Origin: Haloplanus aerogenes
GTDB lineage: Archaea > Halobacteriota > Halobacteria > Halobacteriales > Haloferacaceae
Direction: 5' to 3'
NCBI RefSeq assembly: GCF_003856835.1
Contig: NZ_CP034145.1
Coordinates: 1,426,001 to 1,490,000 of the forward strand
Length of the DNA stretch: 64,000 nucleotides
Positions 1 through 9,522 of the stretch are shown here, piece by piece; within the stretch, counting starts at the first letter, position 1; every line of letters starts with the position of its first letter. A program made the translations under genes and the position numbers. The notes below the pieces were generated by a model that worked only from the letters and a program-made list of their open reading frames with translations, was not told where the DNA came from and ran no database searches.

Positions 1-270
1 CGCGTCGTGGAGCGTGTCGTCGCCGGCGACCGTGCTGTAGCTGGTGAGCGCCCCGATTTCGACGACTCCGTCGCCCCGATCCACGCCGTGCAGGTCGTCG
101 ATACCCCCGATGTCGATCACGACGTCCGGGCTCGCGAGCCCGGATTTCATCGTCGGGAGGAGACTGTGTCCCCCCGCCAGTATCTCGGTCTGTCCCTCCT
201 GTTCCGCGAGGAGGGTGATCGCCTCTTCGACGCTCTCTGCACGCCTGTATTCGAATTCGGACGGGAACAT
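1..270 (-). CDS. FAD-binding (medium) subunit of CO dehydrogenase/xanthine dehydrogenase family, partial
   Basis: This is the N-terminal 90 residues of a FAD-binding subunit; the left window edge cuts off the C-terminus. The translation opens MFPSEFEYRRAESVEEAI and then has AGGHSLLPTMK, the flavin-binding AGGxS/T motif of CoxM-type subunits. The start codon shares one base with the stop of the upstream large-subunit gene (TGATG arrangement), so the two are translationally coupled in a small-large-medium operon. By family, FAD here passes electrons from the 2Fe-2S small subunit to an external acceptor. The fold assignment is secure; the substrate is not determined by the sequence. Confidence 0.88.
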   Translation of the reverse strand, partial: MFPSEFEYRRAESVEEAITLLAEQEGQTEILAGGHSLLPTMKSGLASPDVVIDIGGIDDLHGVDRGDGVVEIGALTSYSTVAGDDTLHDA

Positions 271-2663
271 CAGTCCGCACCTCCGGGCTCCGCCGTCGCG
301 TTCTGGATCGCCTGCCACACCGTCTCGTCGGTCAACGGCATGTCGATGTGGTCGATGCCGAACGGTTGGAGTGCGTCGGTGACCGCGTTCACGACGGCCG
401 GCGGGGCCGCAATCGTCCCCGCCTCACCGATCCCCTTCGCCCCGAGGGGGTTGTGCGGACTCGGCGTCACCGTGTGATCGGTCTCGTACTCCGGCACCTG
501 CAACGCCTTGGGGAGCGTGTAGTCCTGCATGGACCCGGTGAGGAGCGTGCCGTTCTCGTCGTACTCGACGCCCTCGAAGAGCCCCTGTCCGAGGCCCTGT
601 GCGATGGCGCCGTGTACCTGCCCCTCGACGATCTTCGGGTTGATCTGGTTGCCACAGTCGTCGACTGCGATATATCGCTCGAGGTCGATCTCGCCGGTGT
701 CCGGATCGACTTCGACGACGACGATGTGGGTGCCGAAGGGGAACACTAGGTTCTCGGGGTCGTAGAAGTTCGTGGCCTCCAGCCCGGGCGACGTACCGTC
801 GGGGAGGTCGTGTGCCAGATACGCCTCGCGGGCGACCTCCTTGATGGTCATAGATCGCTCCGGTGCACCGGCGACCTGGAATTCGCCGTCCTCGAACTCC
901 AGGTCTTCCTCGCTCACCTCCAGGTGATGTGCCGCAATCGTCCCCGCCTTCTCGACGACCTCTCGGGACGCCTCGACGATTGCACTGCCGCCGACGGAGA
1001 CGCTCCGAGAGCCGTAGGTGCCCATCCCCATGGGCACTTCATCGGTGTCGCCTTCGATCACCTCGATGTCGTCGTAGTCGACGCCGAGTTCGTCGGCGAC
1101 GATCTGGGCGTACGTCGTCTCGTGGCCCTGACCGTGGCCGGACGTGCCACAGTAGACCGTCACCGCTCCCGACGGGTGGAATCTGACGACGCCGTTCTCG
1201 TAGAGCCCCAGCTGGCCACCGATCTGACCGATGATCTCCGAGGGACCGTAGCCACAGGATTCGTTGTAACACGAGATCCCGATCCCGAGATATCGCCCCT
1301 CTTCGCGGAGATCGGCCTGCTTCTCGCGCAGCGCCTCGAGGTCGGCCATCTCGAGGGCCCGATCCAGCGTCTTGTCGTAATCGCCGGAGTCGTAGACGAG
1401 TCCCGTCGCCGTCTCGTGCGGGAAGTCGTCACGGGGGACGAAGTTCTTGCGACGGAACTCCGTCGGTTCCATGTCCAGTTCCCTGGCGGCGAGCGTTGCC
1501 AGCCGTTCGATGACGTACGACGCTTCGGGTCGGCCGGCGCCACGGTACGGCTCGGTCGGCGTCGCGTTCGTGAACACCTCCTTCACCTCGCAGTAGACGT
1601 TCTCGACGTCGTACTGGCCGGGGAGCATCAGCGCGTATCCGTGGGCTGGCATCAGCGGTCCCCACGTGGAGAGATACCCTCCGAGGTCACCGTACGTCTC
1701 GACCCGGAGCGCCTGGATCGAGCCGTCCTCGTCGACCGCTATCTCGGCAGTGGTCTCTTGCCCACGCCCGTGGCCGGTCGACACGTACGCTTCGGTTCGC
1801 GTCGCCTGCCACTTCACGGGGCGCTCCAACTGTAGCGAACACCAGGCGGTGAGCGTCTCGTCCGGGTGTGCCGAGTCCTTGCTCCCGAAGCCACCCCCGA
1901 CCTCCGGCGCGATGACGCGCATCTTCTGCTCCGGGAAGTCGAGCATGTCGGCCATGAACCGACGGTGGAGGTGGGGGCACTGCGTCCCCATGTGAACCAC
2001 GAGTTCGTCGGCGCTGGGGCGGTAGTTCGCCAGGGTGACCCGAGGCTCCATCGCCGTCGGGAGGAGGCGCTGGTTGACCAGATCCACCGACACCGTCCGG
2101 TCGGCGTCCTCGAACGCCGCGTCGGTCGCCTCCTCGTCACCAACGTCCCACTCGGCGGCGACGTTGTCCGGCGCCTCTTCGTGAATCGTCGGCGCGTCCT
2201 CGTCGGTCGCCTCCCGCGCCTTGGTCACCGCCTCCAGGCGGTCGTACGTTACGTCGATAGCGTCGACGGCGTCGCTCGCACGGTAGCGGTCTTCAGCGAC
2301 GGCGACGGCGACCGGTTGGCCCTGATACCGGACCTTGTCTTGGGCCAGCATCGGATAGGGCGGGCGCTTCAGGTCGGGCAACAGCCAGATCGGTTCGATC
2401 CGTCCCGGCGCATCGCTCGCCTCGACGTCGTCGGCGGTGTAGACGGCGAGCACCCCATCGAGTTCCTCCGCTGCGCTCGTGTCGATGGATTCGATCCGTG
2501 CGTGGCCGTACTGGCTCCGGAGCACCGCCATGTGGACGGTTCCGCGTGGCTCCATATCGTCGGTGAACGTCGCTTCACCCGTGAGCAGTTCCGGGTCCTC
2601 CCGGCGCTCGACCGGCGATCCCTTGAGTTTCTCGGCCTGCCTCGCTTCGATCGAGTCGGGCAT
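270..2663 (-). CDS. Molybdopterin-binding large subunit, xanthine dehydrogenase/CO dehydrogenase (form II) family
   Basis: The 797-residue length is normal for CoxL-type catalytic subunits that hydroxylate a substrate at a molybdenum-cytosine-dinucleotide centre. Visible motifs are EVGGGFGSK (about 254-262, cofactor binding), PYRGAGR (372-378) and GAKGIGEAG near residue 745, which carries the catalytic Glu. The PYRGAGR signature is that of form II (CODH-like, unclear substrate); true form I CO dehydrogenase has an AYxCSFR active-site loop. The protein should therefore be called an aerobic CODH-like hydroxylase and not a proven CO dehydrogenase. It is separated from the upstream small subunit by one base and overlaps the downstream FAD subunit by one base. 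Mo-cofactor genes (moeA, mocA) lie nearby. Confidence 0.93.
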   Translation of the reverse strand: MPDSIEARQAEKLKGSPVERREDPELLTGEATFTDDMEPRGTVHMAVLRSQYGHARIESIDTSAAEELDGVLAVYTADDVEASDAPGRIEPIWLLPDLKRPPYPMLAQDKVRYQGQPVAVAVAEDRYRASDAVDAIDVTYDRLEAVTKAREATDEDAPTIHEEAPDNVAAEWDVGDEEATDAAFEDADRTVSVDLVNQRLLPTAMEPRVTLANYRPSADELVVHMGTQCPHLHRRFMADMLDFPEQKMRVIAPEVGGGFGSKDSAHPDETLTAWCSLQLERPVKWQATRTEAYVSTGHGRGQETTAEIAVDEDGSIQALRVETYGDLGGYLSTWGPLMPAHGYALMLPGQYDVENVYCEVKEVFTNATPTEPYRGAGRPEASYVIERLATLAARELDMEPTEFRRKNFVPRDDFPHETATGLVYDSGDYDKTLDRALEMADLEALREKQADLREEGRYLGIGISCYNESCGYGPSEIIGQIGGQLGLYENGVVRFHPSGAVTVYCGTSGHGQGHETTYAQIVADELGVDYDDIEVIEGDTDEVPMGMGTYGSRSVSVGGSAIVEASREVVEKAGTIAAHHLEVSEEDLEFEDGEFQVAGAPERSMTIKEVAREAYLAHDLPDGTSPGLEATNFYDPENLVFPFGTHIVVVEVDPDTGEIDLERYIAVDDCGNQINPKIVEGQVHGAIAQGLGQGLFEGVEYDENGTLLTGSMQDYTLPKALQVPEYETDHTVTPSPHNPLGAKGIGEAGTIAAPPAVVNAVTDALQPFGIDHIDMPLTDETVWQAIQNATAEPGGAD

Positions 2664-2664
2664 C

Positions 2665-3153
2665 TCAGTCCGCCTCCGACGTGCCGCCCATGTTGTCGGC
2701 AGCCGATTTGACGGCGTTGAGGATGTTTTGATAGCCCGTACACCGACAGATGTTCCCTTCGAGGGCCTCCCGAATCTCCGCGTCGTCCGGATCGGGGTTG
2801 TCCTCGAGGAAGTCGAGGGCGGTCATCATCATGCCCGGCGTGCAGTAGCCACACTGTAAGCCGTGCTCCTTCTGGAAGCTCTCTTGGAGGGGGTGGAACT
2901 CGCCGTCGTCCGACAGCCCCTCGACCGTCTCGACCTCCGTCCCATCCGCCTGCACCGCCAACACCGTACAGGACTTGACGGCGTCGCCGTCGAGGAGCAC
3001 CGTGCAGGCCCCGCACATCGTCGTCTCGCACCCGACGTTCGTCCCCGTATAGCCCAATTCGTCCCGGAGGGCGTGTGCGAGGAGGGTTCGTGGTTCGACG
3101 CTCAGTTCGTGCTCGGTTCCATTAACGGTCAGTCCGATGTCGTGATGTGTCAT
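2665..3153 (-). CDS. 2Fe-2S small subunit of CO dehydrogenase/xanthine dehydrogenase family
   Basis: This 162-residue iron-sulfur subunit has the two expected clusters. The plant-type N-terminal cluster uses C42, C47, C50 and C62. The C-terminal alpha-helical cluster uses C101 and C104 (CGYCTPGM) with C136 and C138 (ICRCTGYQ). It shuttles electrons from the molybdenum site to the FAD subunit. It is the first gene of the operon, and the start at MTHHDIGLTVNG agrees with family N-termini. There is no Tat signal, so the complex is probably cytoplasmic. Confidence 0.94.
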   Translation of the reverse strand: MTHHDIGLTVNGTEHELSVEPRTLLAHALRDELGYTGTNVGCETTMCGACTVLLDGDAVKSCTVLAVQADGTEVETVEGLSDDGEFHPLQESFQKEHGLQCGYCTPGMMMTALDFLEDNPDPDDAEIREALEGNICRCTGYQNILNAVKSAADNMGGTSEAD

Positions 3154-3468
3154 AGTACGTGTAGCGTGCCCGTGCTGGAACAGTACACCTCTAGAACTCT
3201 CGGACGATGTGTGTTATCGCTCCCCATACCGTCTACATGGCGGCTAGCTGATTACTTATAGCTTTGCGTGGCGAGCGAACGGGTCACGCCGAATTGTACC
3301 GCAGGACAGCAATCTACTCTCCGTGACATATCAATTCTGTACCATACATTTATAATGGCCAATGATGAACGTTTCGGCTGGTGTAGACCGTGAAACACAC
3401 TCGCAACGCCGAGACGCCGCGGCTTCGGGGGACAGACCACGCTCGATATCTACCGGGGAGGGGAACGC
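3154..3468. promoter_or_regulatory. Divergent intergenic region between the hydroxylase operon and the membrane-protein gene
   Basis: This 315-base stretch holds no convincing gene. It is AT-richer than its surroundings. It has a TATA-like element at 3346-3357 (catttataatgg), readable on both strands, and a second minus-strand candidate at 3253-3264 (aagctataagta). The nearer one would give the hydroxylase operon a leader of about 75 bases. A purine-rich stretch (accggggagggg) directly precedes the plus-strand start at 3469 and can serve as its ribosome binding site. No clear operator was seen. Confidence 0.45.
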
Positions 3469-4026
3469 ATGGTTAACGCCACGGCGTTCGGGATGTCCGG
3501 TCTCGTCCTCCCGCTGTTCGTCTGGTTCGTCGCCATTTACCAGGATTACGAGCTAAACGAGGCGGAACTCAAGGGGATCGCAGCCGTCGAATTCACCGGC
3601 TTTCTGACGCTGTTCGTCATGGGGCTCTGGCATACGATCGATAACACCTTCGGTGGCGCCGTCAGCCTCCTCTTCACGGCGATTCCGCTCCTGTACGGCC
3701 TGCTCTGGCTGATCGCCGCGATCATTCACTGGTACGGTGCGGACATGAAGCCACTCGGCATCGTCGCTCTCGTCCAGATTCCGGTGCAACTCCTCCTAAT
3801 TGTGGGGCTTTTCGCCGTCGGTGCCCCCATCTCGTGGGGTGTCGTCATCGATCTGCTCATCTACGCGCCGTTCACCCTCGGTGGGTTCTACCTCTTCACT
3901 CACGGGTACATGATGCCCGCCGCGAAGCGATACACCGGCTGGATCTCGCTGCTCGCAACCATCGCGACCATCCACGTGATGTTCGTCGGTTCGGGCATCA
4001 TCGGGCCGATCCTCCCCGGGATTTAA
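3469..4026 (+). CDS. Six-helix integral membrane protein (possible small amide/urea-channel-like transporter)
   Basis: This 185-residue protein is almost entirely hydrophobic. Six predicted membrane helices lie at about 3-23, 37-56, 63-85, 95-115, 122-146 and 158-180. Size and helix count match AmiS/UreI-type channels, and the stretch YGLLWLIAAIIHW loosely recalls the GVLWL helix of that family, but the match is weak. It sits just before a PxpA (5-oxoprolinase A) gene with a short gap, so uptake of an amide or lactam substrate would fit the context. That function is inference. The start is supported by a strong GGGGAGGGG ribosome binding site 4 bases upstream. Confidence 0.7.
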   Translation: MVNATAFGMSGLVLPLFVWFVAIYQDYELNEAELKGIAAVEFTGFLTLFVMGLWHTIDNTFGGAVSLLFTAIPLLYGLLWLIAAIIHWYGADMKPLGIVALVQIPVQLLLIVGLFAVGAPISWGVVIDLLIYAPFTLGGFYLFTHGYMMPAAKRYTGWISLLATIATIHVMFVGSGIIGPILPGI

Positions 4027-4061
4027 TCTCTCGGGGGGTCTCTCTCCGAGTATCGGCCGCC

Positions 4062-4823
4062 ATGGCTCACCACATCGACATCAACTGCGACATGGGGGAG
4101 AGCTTCGGCAAGTACACCAAAGGGCGGGACGCCGAGGTGATGCCCTACGTCACGACGGCGAACATCGCCGGCGGATATCACGCAGGTGACCCACACGTCA
4201 TGCGGCGAACGGTCGCCCTCGCCGACGACCACGACGTCGATGTCGGCGTCCATCCGGGCCTCCCCGACAAACTCGGCTTCGGCCGTCGAACGATGGACGC
4301 CTCGCCCGAGGAAGTGCGAGACTACGTTGTCTACCAACTCGGCGCACTGCGAGCGTTCGCCGACCAGCTCGGCGTCCCGTTCCAGCACGTCAAACCCCAC
4401 GGCGCGATGTACACGATGCTCTCCGAGAGCGAGGAGCACGCCCGGGCGGTGATCGAGGGCATCCTGGAGGTCGACGAGGATCTGATCTACCTCGCGACGG
4501 ACATGAACATCTACGAGGTCGCCCAGGAGTACCCCATTCGAACCGCGTTCGAGGGCTACGTCGACCTCGATTACCGGTCGGATCGGAGCGTCGTGATCCC
4601 GAAAGAGAAGACGGCTCGTGATCCGGAACTCGTCGCCGACCGATTCATCAGCATCGCGACCGAGGGCGTCGTGGAGACGCCGTCCGGCGAGCAGCTCGAC
4701 ATCCCCGCCGAGAGCATCTGCGTCCACGGGGACACCCCGAACGTCGTCGAGATTCTGGAGGCAATCCACGACCGCCTCGACGACACCGACATCGAACTGA
4801 CGAGCGTTGCCGACATCGTCTGA
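4062..4823 (+). CDS. pxpA: LamB/YcsF family protein, 5-oxoprolinase subunit A-like
   Basis: This 253-residue protein has the family signatures DINCDMGESFG at the N-terminus, ANIAGGYHAGDP, VHPGLPDKLGFGRR, HVKPHGAMY and CVHGDTPN. In bacteria PxpA works with PxpB and PxpC in ATP-dependent cleavage of 5-oxoproline to glutamate. No PxpB or PxpC is in this window, although an unrelated hydantoinase/oxoprolinase pair lies at 34.7-38.5 kb. The preceding membrane protein is likely co-transcribed (35-base gap). The usual Cys of the AxCGYH motif is Gly here. The family is certain; the reaction in this organism is inferred. Confidence 0.9.
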   Translation: MAHHIDINCDMGESFGKYTKGRDAEVMPYVTTANIAGGYHAGDPHVMRRTVALADDHDVDVGVHPGLPDKLGFGRRTMDASPEEVRDYVVYQLGALRAFADQLGVPFQHVKPHGAMYTMLSESEEHARAVIEGILEVDEDLIYLATDMNIYEVAQEYPIRTAFEGYVDLDYRSDRSVVIPKEKTARDPELVADRFISIATEGVVETPSGEQLDIPAESICVHGDTPNVVEILEAIHDRLDDTDIELTSVADIV

Positions 4824-4987
4824 TACGGATCGTCGTCCGCCAGTTCTGGCGGTCGCTGCCCCCGCGGTCGACGACCGTCGGTAAACGATCACGACGATCC
4901 GGACGAGCGAACGCCCGTCCGGGTCGACCGCACGCCGTCGCCGAGTGCCTCCGCCCTTTATGACCGAACGGCGTCTAACACCCGTGT

Positions 4988-6193
4988 ATGACACGCGAGA
5001 TGGTGTGGCGGGCGGCGACGACCGATCGCCTCCTCGAGTTGCGGGAGGCGGTTCTGGCCGAGCAGCCGACCGAAACGATAGCACTCGCCGACGTAGCGGG
5101 ACGGACCCTCGCCACTGATCTCGTCGCCGAGCGGAATCTACCGTCGGTGTCCCGGTCGACGATGGACGGCTACGCGTTCGACGCCACCGACGACTATCCA
5201 CTGACGCTCCGTGACGAGGAAGTCTTCCCCGAGGACGAACCACCCGCGCTCGCGTCGGGTGAGGCGATCCGCATCTTCACCGGCGCACCGCTCCCGCCGG
5301 AGGCCAACGCCGTCCTCAAACAGGAGCAGGCGGTCGTCGAAGACGGATATCTTCGTGGCGATCCCATCACGCCCGGCACCTACATCTACGAGCGCGGGAG
5401 CAACGTCAGCGCAGGCGAGCGACTCTTTGAGATGGGTGAACGTCTCACACCGAAGGACACGCTCCTGCTCGGTGATCTCGGCTACGACGCGGTCGAGGTG
5501 CACGAGCGGTTCGACGCCGCCCTCTTGGCGACCGGCACCGAGATCCACGAGGGGCGCCAGAGGGACCTCGACTCGCCGATGCTGGCGAGTCTCCTCCAGT
5601 CGTGGGGGCACGAGCCAACCCACGAAGGAACCGTCCCCGACGAGTACCATCGCGTTCGTGACCGCATCGCCGACCTGGCTGACGACTACGACGTGGTCGT
5701 CACCACCGGCGGGACTAGCGTCGGCGACAAGGATCACGTCGTGCGGGCGCTCGAGGAACTCGGCGAGGTGCTCTTCCATCGCGTCCGGATCCGTCCGGGT
5801 AAGCCCCTCGCTGTCGCTCGTCTGCCCGACTACGGTGCCGTCGCCGTCGCCATCCCCGGTAAACCGGTCGGCGCACACGCCGTCACGACGCTGGTCGCCC
5901 GGGCCTTTTTCACCGGCGAGACGGCGCTCCCGACGGTGTCCGCCACCTTGACGACCGACGTGGGAATCGGCGTCTCGGGCTTCGAGTACGTCGTTCCCGT
6001 CCTGTTGGACGGAGACGAGGCGACGCCGCTCGGACACGCCGAGTCGCCACTGTCGGTCTACGACGAGACGTTCGATCCGAGCGTCCTGTCGTCGAGTACC
6101 CGCGCCTCGCGGGCCGACGGCTTCTTCGTCACCGAGAACGACCGAACCTCGGGCGACAGCGTCGCCGTCGTCCCCTACGCAGTGGTCGAATGA
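4988..6193 (+). CDS. moeA: Molybdopterin molybdenumtransferase MoeA
   Basis: This 401-residue MoeA inserts molybdate (or tungstate) into adenylylated molybdopterin. Motifs seen are STMDGYA (57-63), FTGAPLPPEAN, GTEI, TTGGTSVGDKD (the MPT-binding MoCF fold) and RPGKPLAVA. The usual LPGNPVS motif is IPGKPVGA here, an Asn-to-Lys change in an otherwise normal protein. A TATA-like stretch (cctttatgac) about 30 bases upstream supports the start. The gene overlaps mocA by four bases (ATGA), so the two cofactor steps are coupled. The nearby Mo hydroxylase and W oxidoreductase are the likely clients. Confidence 0.93.
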   Translation: MTREMVWRAATTDRLLELREAVLAEQPTETIALADVAGRTLATDLVAERNLPSVSRSTMDGYAFDATDDYPLTLRDEEVFPEDEPPALASGEAIRIFTGAPLPPEANAVLKQEQAVVEDGYLRGDPITPGTYIYERGSNVSAGERLFEMGERLTPKDTLLLGDLGYDAVEVHERFDAALLATGTEIHEGRQRDLDSPMLASLLQSWGHEPTHEGTVPDEYHRVRDRIADLADDYDVVVTTGGTSVGDKDHVVRALEELGEVLFHRVRIRPGKPLAVARLPDYGAVAVAIPGKPVGAHAVTTLVARAFFTGETALPTVSATLTTDVGIGVSGFEYVVPVLLDGDEATPLGHAESPLSVYDETFDPSVLSSSTRASRADGFFVTENDRTSGDSVAVVPYAVVE

Positions 6194-6852
6194 CGCCAGA
6201 CCTTCCAGTCGTCGACCCGCCCGACTCCGTCGCCGATCCGGTTCGCGAGAAACGGGTGGCTGGCGTCCTGCTCGCGGCAGGGACGAGTTCGCGGTTCGGC
6301 GAGCGAAACAAACTGCTGGCGACGCTGAACGGCGAGCCACTGGTTCGCCACGCCGCCCGCACTCTCGCCGACGCGGCCGTCGATCCATTGGTGGCTGTGG
6401 TCGGTGCGGACGGCGACCGGGTCGCGGCCGCACTCGATGGCCTGGGCTTCTCGGTGGTCGAAAACCCGAACCACGCCGAGGGGCAGGCCACGAGCGTCCG
6501 GGCGGGGGTGCGCGCCGTGCGGGACGCGAGCGACGTGGCCGGTGCGGTGTTCGCACTCGGGGATATGCCCCTCGTCGCATCCACGAGCGTCGACGCCCTC
6601 GTGGCCGCCTATCGGGCGAACGAGGCGACGGCCCTGGCGGCCGCCTACGACGGCGAGCGTGGGAATCCGGTGCTGTTCGACTCTCGATATTTCGACGCGC
6701 TGGCCGATGTCGACGGCGACGCTGGGGGCCGGGATATCCTGCTCTCGGGCGGCGATTCGGTGCTGGTCGAGACGGGGGACCCGGGTGTCAGACGGGACGT
6801 CGACACGCGGACGGACCTCGACAGGATTCGGGAACGAGGAACCCGCTTTTGA
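6190..6852 (+). CDS. mocA: Molybdenum cofactor cytidylyltransferase-like nucleotidyltransferase (MocA/MobA family)
   Basis: This 220-residue GT-A-fold nucleotidyltransferase has the nucleotide-binding loop LLAAGTSSRFGERNKLL (27-43), ALGDMPLV (metal-binding Asp) and RGNPVLF. The TSSRFG form of the loop and the NKLL ending favour MocA over the MobA guanylyltransferase. MocA makes the cytosine dinucleotide form of the cofactor that XDH/CODH-family large subunits require, and one such subunit lies 3.5 kb upstream. It starts inside the moeA stop (ATGA). Confidence 0.88.
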   Translation: MTPDLPVVDPPDSVADPVREKRVAGVLLAAGTSSRFGERNKLLATLNGEPLVRHAARTLADAAVDPLVAVVGADGDRVAAALDGLGFSVVENPNHAEGQATSVRAGVRAVRDASDVAGAVFALGDMPLVASTSVDALVAAYRANEATALAAAYDGERGNPVLFDSRYFDALADVDGDAGGRDILLSGGDSVLVETGDPGVRRDVDTRTDLDRIRERGTRF

Positions 6853-7037
6853 GTGGTTCCTACCGGGTGATACGGATCGTTGTACCCTGGTACCGGCTGT
6901 CGCCGTCCCCGTGACTTGCAGAGCCGTTCGGGCGTGGAGAATCGTTCCCCAGATCCGATCGCGAAGCGGTGCGCCGAGGACGAGGCCGAAGCGGACTCCG
7001 AGACGTCGACCCGGTCGCCGGCTGATTCGGGGCAGGC

Positions 7038-7047
7038 GTTTAATAGC
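7038..7047 (+). promoter_or_regulatory. TATA box of the aldehyde ferredoxin oxidoreductase gene
   Basis: The element gtttaatagc lies about 27 bases before the ATG at 7069, the spacing expected for a leaderless haloarchaeal transcript. It argues for that start and against longer in-frame extensions upstream. The rest of the 216-base gap (6853-7068) shows nothing else recognisable. Confidence 0.6.
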
Positions 7048-7068
7048 GCAGCCGACCGAAACCCAACC

Positions 7069-8745
7069 ATGCTCACGCTGGAGGGACCACTTCTCACGGT
7101 CGATGTGGAATCGCGACACGTCCAGACCGAAGCCATCGACGACGTTCTCGACTCGTTCATCGGCGGCCGGGGTGTCGCCACCCGTCTCGCGCACGAACGG
7201 ATCCCGTTCGACGCCGATCCGTTCGGCCCGGAGAACCGCCTCTACTTCACGACGGGGCCGATGCAGGCCTCATCGATGAGTTTCACCGGGCGAACGTCGG
7301 CGACGGCCGTCTCGCCGCTGACTGACGGGCTTCTCTCCGCCAACGCCGGCGGCTTCGTCTCCCGGAACCTGCTCGGCACCGGTAACGCCGCGGTCGAACT
7401 CGTCGGCCGGAGCGACGAACCGCTGATGCTCCACGTCCGCGAGGACGGCGTCACCTTCGAGGAGGTGCCCGACCTCGTCGGCGCGGAGGTGCCCGAAGTC
7501 ACCGACTACGTCGAGACCGAACACGACCTCGCGGCGGAACACGTCGTCTGTATCGGCCCGGCGGGCGAGAATCGGGTGCGCTTCGCCTGCATCATGACCA
7601 GCGAGACGCGAGCGTTCGGGCGCGGCGGCCTCGGCGCGGTCATGGGGTCGAAGAACGTGAAGGCGATCACGTTCGACGGCGACGCGATTCCCGACGTGGA
7701 GATCGACGCCGAGGCGGCCGAGATCCACCGCGAGGCGGCGACCAGCGACCACATCATGAAACGGCAGGGGACCGCGAGCGTCACGGATCTCGCCAACGAA
7801 ATCGGCTCCTTCCCCACCCGCTACTTCGAGGACGTCCGCTACGAGAAGTTCGAGCAGATCAACGGCGACCGGGTGGAGGAGAAGAAATTCAAGAAAGGAA
7901 CCTGTTCGCAGTGTGCGTTCGCCTGCAAACTGCCGACGAAAGACGAGGCGTCGGGCGTCGAGACGGAGGGTCCGGAGTTCGAGACGATCATGGCCTTCGG
8001 CGGCAACTGCGAGGTGGACGACATCGTCTCCATCATGCAGTCGAACCAGCTCTGTGATCGGCTGGGAATGGACACCATCTCCTGTGGCAACGCGGTGGCG
8101 GCCTACCTCAAGGCGAACGACGCCTTCGGCGACTCCGAGTTGATCCACGAGACGGTCGAGGACATCGCGTACCGCGAGGGCGACGGCGATCTGTTGGCGG
8201 AGGGCATCCACCGCTTCCACGACGACCTCGGCGTCGGCGACTGGACGGTCAAGGGCATGACCTTCTCCGCTCACGACGGTCGCACGCTCAACGGACAGGG
8301 CCTCGGCTTCGCCACCGCCAACCGCGGTGCCGATCACATGTACGCGACCTTCTACGCCTACGAGTACCCCCTCGTCGACGCGTCGGAGGCGTTCGAACCG
8401 GCGGGGCTCTCGCCAGCCAAGGCGGAGAAACTGGTCGAACTGGAGAACAAGCGAGCGGTGGAGGACTGTGGCGTCATCTGTCGGTTCTCCCGCGGCATGA
8501 TGACCGAGGAGCGCTTCGAGAAACTGTTCGACGCCGACTTCGACGATCTGCTCGACGTTGGCGGGCGCGTCGTTGAACTCGAACGCCACTTCAACAACCA
8601 GCGCGGCTTCGACCGGTCGGACGACGACCTGCCCTACGAGTTGCCGGACTTCGACACGGCGCTCGACACCTACTACGAGACGCGGGGATGGACCGACGAG
8701 GGCGTCGTCCCCGACAGCACCGTCGAACCTGCGAGCGCGGACTGA
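7069..8745 (+). CDS. aor: Aldehyde:ferredoxin oxidoreductase family protein (tungsten enzyme)
   Basis: This 558-residue protein is somewhat shorter than the roughly 600 residues of Pyrococcus AOR. The 4Fe-4S ligands are visible as C279, C282 and C286 (TCSQCAFACK), with the distal Cys in DCGVIC in the C-terminal part. The N-terminal region carries GGRGVATRL and the TGRTSATAVSPLT and ACIMTSETRAFGRGGLGAVMGSKN stretches typical of tungstopterin binding. It oxidises aldehydes to acids and reduces ferredoxin; a ferredoxin gene follows 380 bases downstream. The start is set by the TATA box at 7038. Confidence 0.92.
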   Translation: MLTLEGPLLTVDVESRHVQTEAIDDVLDSFIGGRGVATRLAHERIPFDADPFGPENRLYFTTGPMQASSMSFTGRTSATAVSPLTDGLLSANAGGFVSRNLLGTGNAAVELVGRSDEPLMLHVREDGVTFEEVPDLVGAEVPEVTDYVETEHDLAAEHVVCIGPAGENRVRFACIMTSETRAFGRGGLGAVMGSKNVKAITFDGDAIPDVEIDAEAAEIHREAATSDHIMKRQGTASVTDLANEIGSFPTRYFEDVRYEKFEQINGDRVEEKKFKKGTCSQCAFACKLPTKDEASGVETEGPEFETIMAFGGNCEVDDIVSIMQSNQLCDRLGMDTISCGNAVAAYLKANDAFGDSELIHETVEDIAYREGDGDLLAEGIHRFHDDLGVGDWTVKGMTFSAHDGRTLNGQGLGFATANRGADHMYATFYAYEYPLVDASEAFEPAGLSPAKAEKLVELENKRAVEDCGVICRFSRGMMTEERFEKLFDADFDDLLDVGGRVVELERHFNNQRGFDRSDDDLPYELPDFDTALDTYYETRGWTDEGVVPDSTVEPASAD

Positions 8746-8766
8746 GAGCCGGTGCGCCGTCGAGGC

Positions 8767-9454
<688 letters not shown>

Positions 9455-9522
9455 CTGGGATACTTCAGGTCACTCCCGTTCATTCACGAATAATTAAGTA
9501 TGTTACCGTGGTACAAGGTCGC

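Noticed and set aside
810-1835. Long plus-strand frame opposite the hydroxylase large subunit
   Set aside because: It is antisense to an unmistakable molybdopterin subunit and has low-complexity Arg/Val-rich composition.
270-2663. Call as true (form I) CO dehydrogenase
   Set aside because: The active-site loop is PYRGAGR (form II) and not AYxCSFR, so carbon monoxide oxidation should not be claimed.
3252-3440. 62-codon minus-strand ORF upstream of the hydroxylase operon
   Set aside because: It lies in an AT-richer promoter region. It has no haloarchaeal acidic composition and no recognisable domain.
4023-5243. Long minus-strand frame across the PxpA and MoeA genes
   Set aside because: It spans two real plus-strand genes and the gap between them. 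The sequence is Arg/Asp-rich with no motif.
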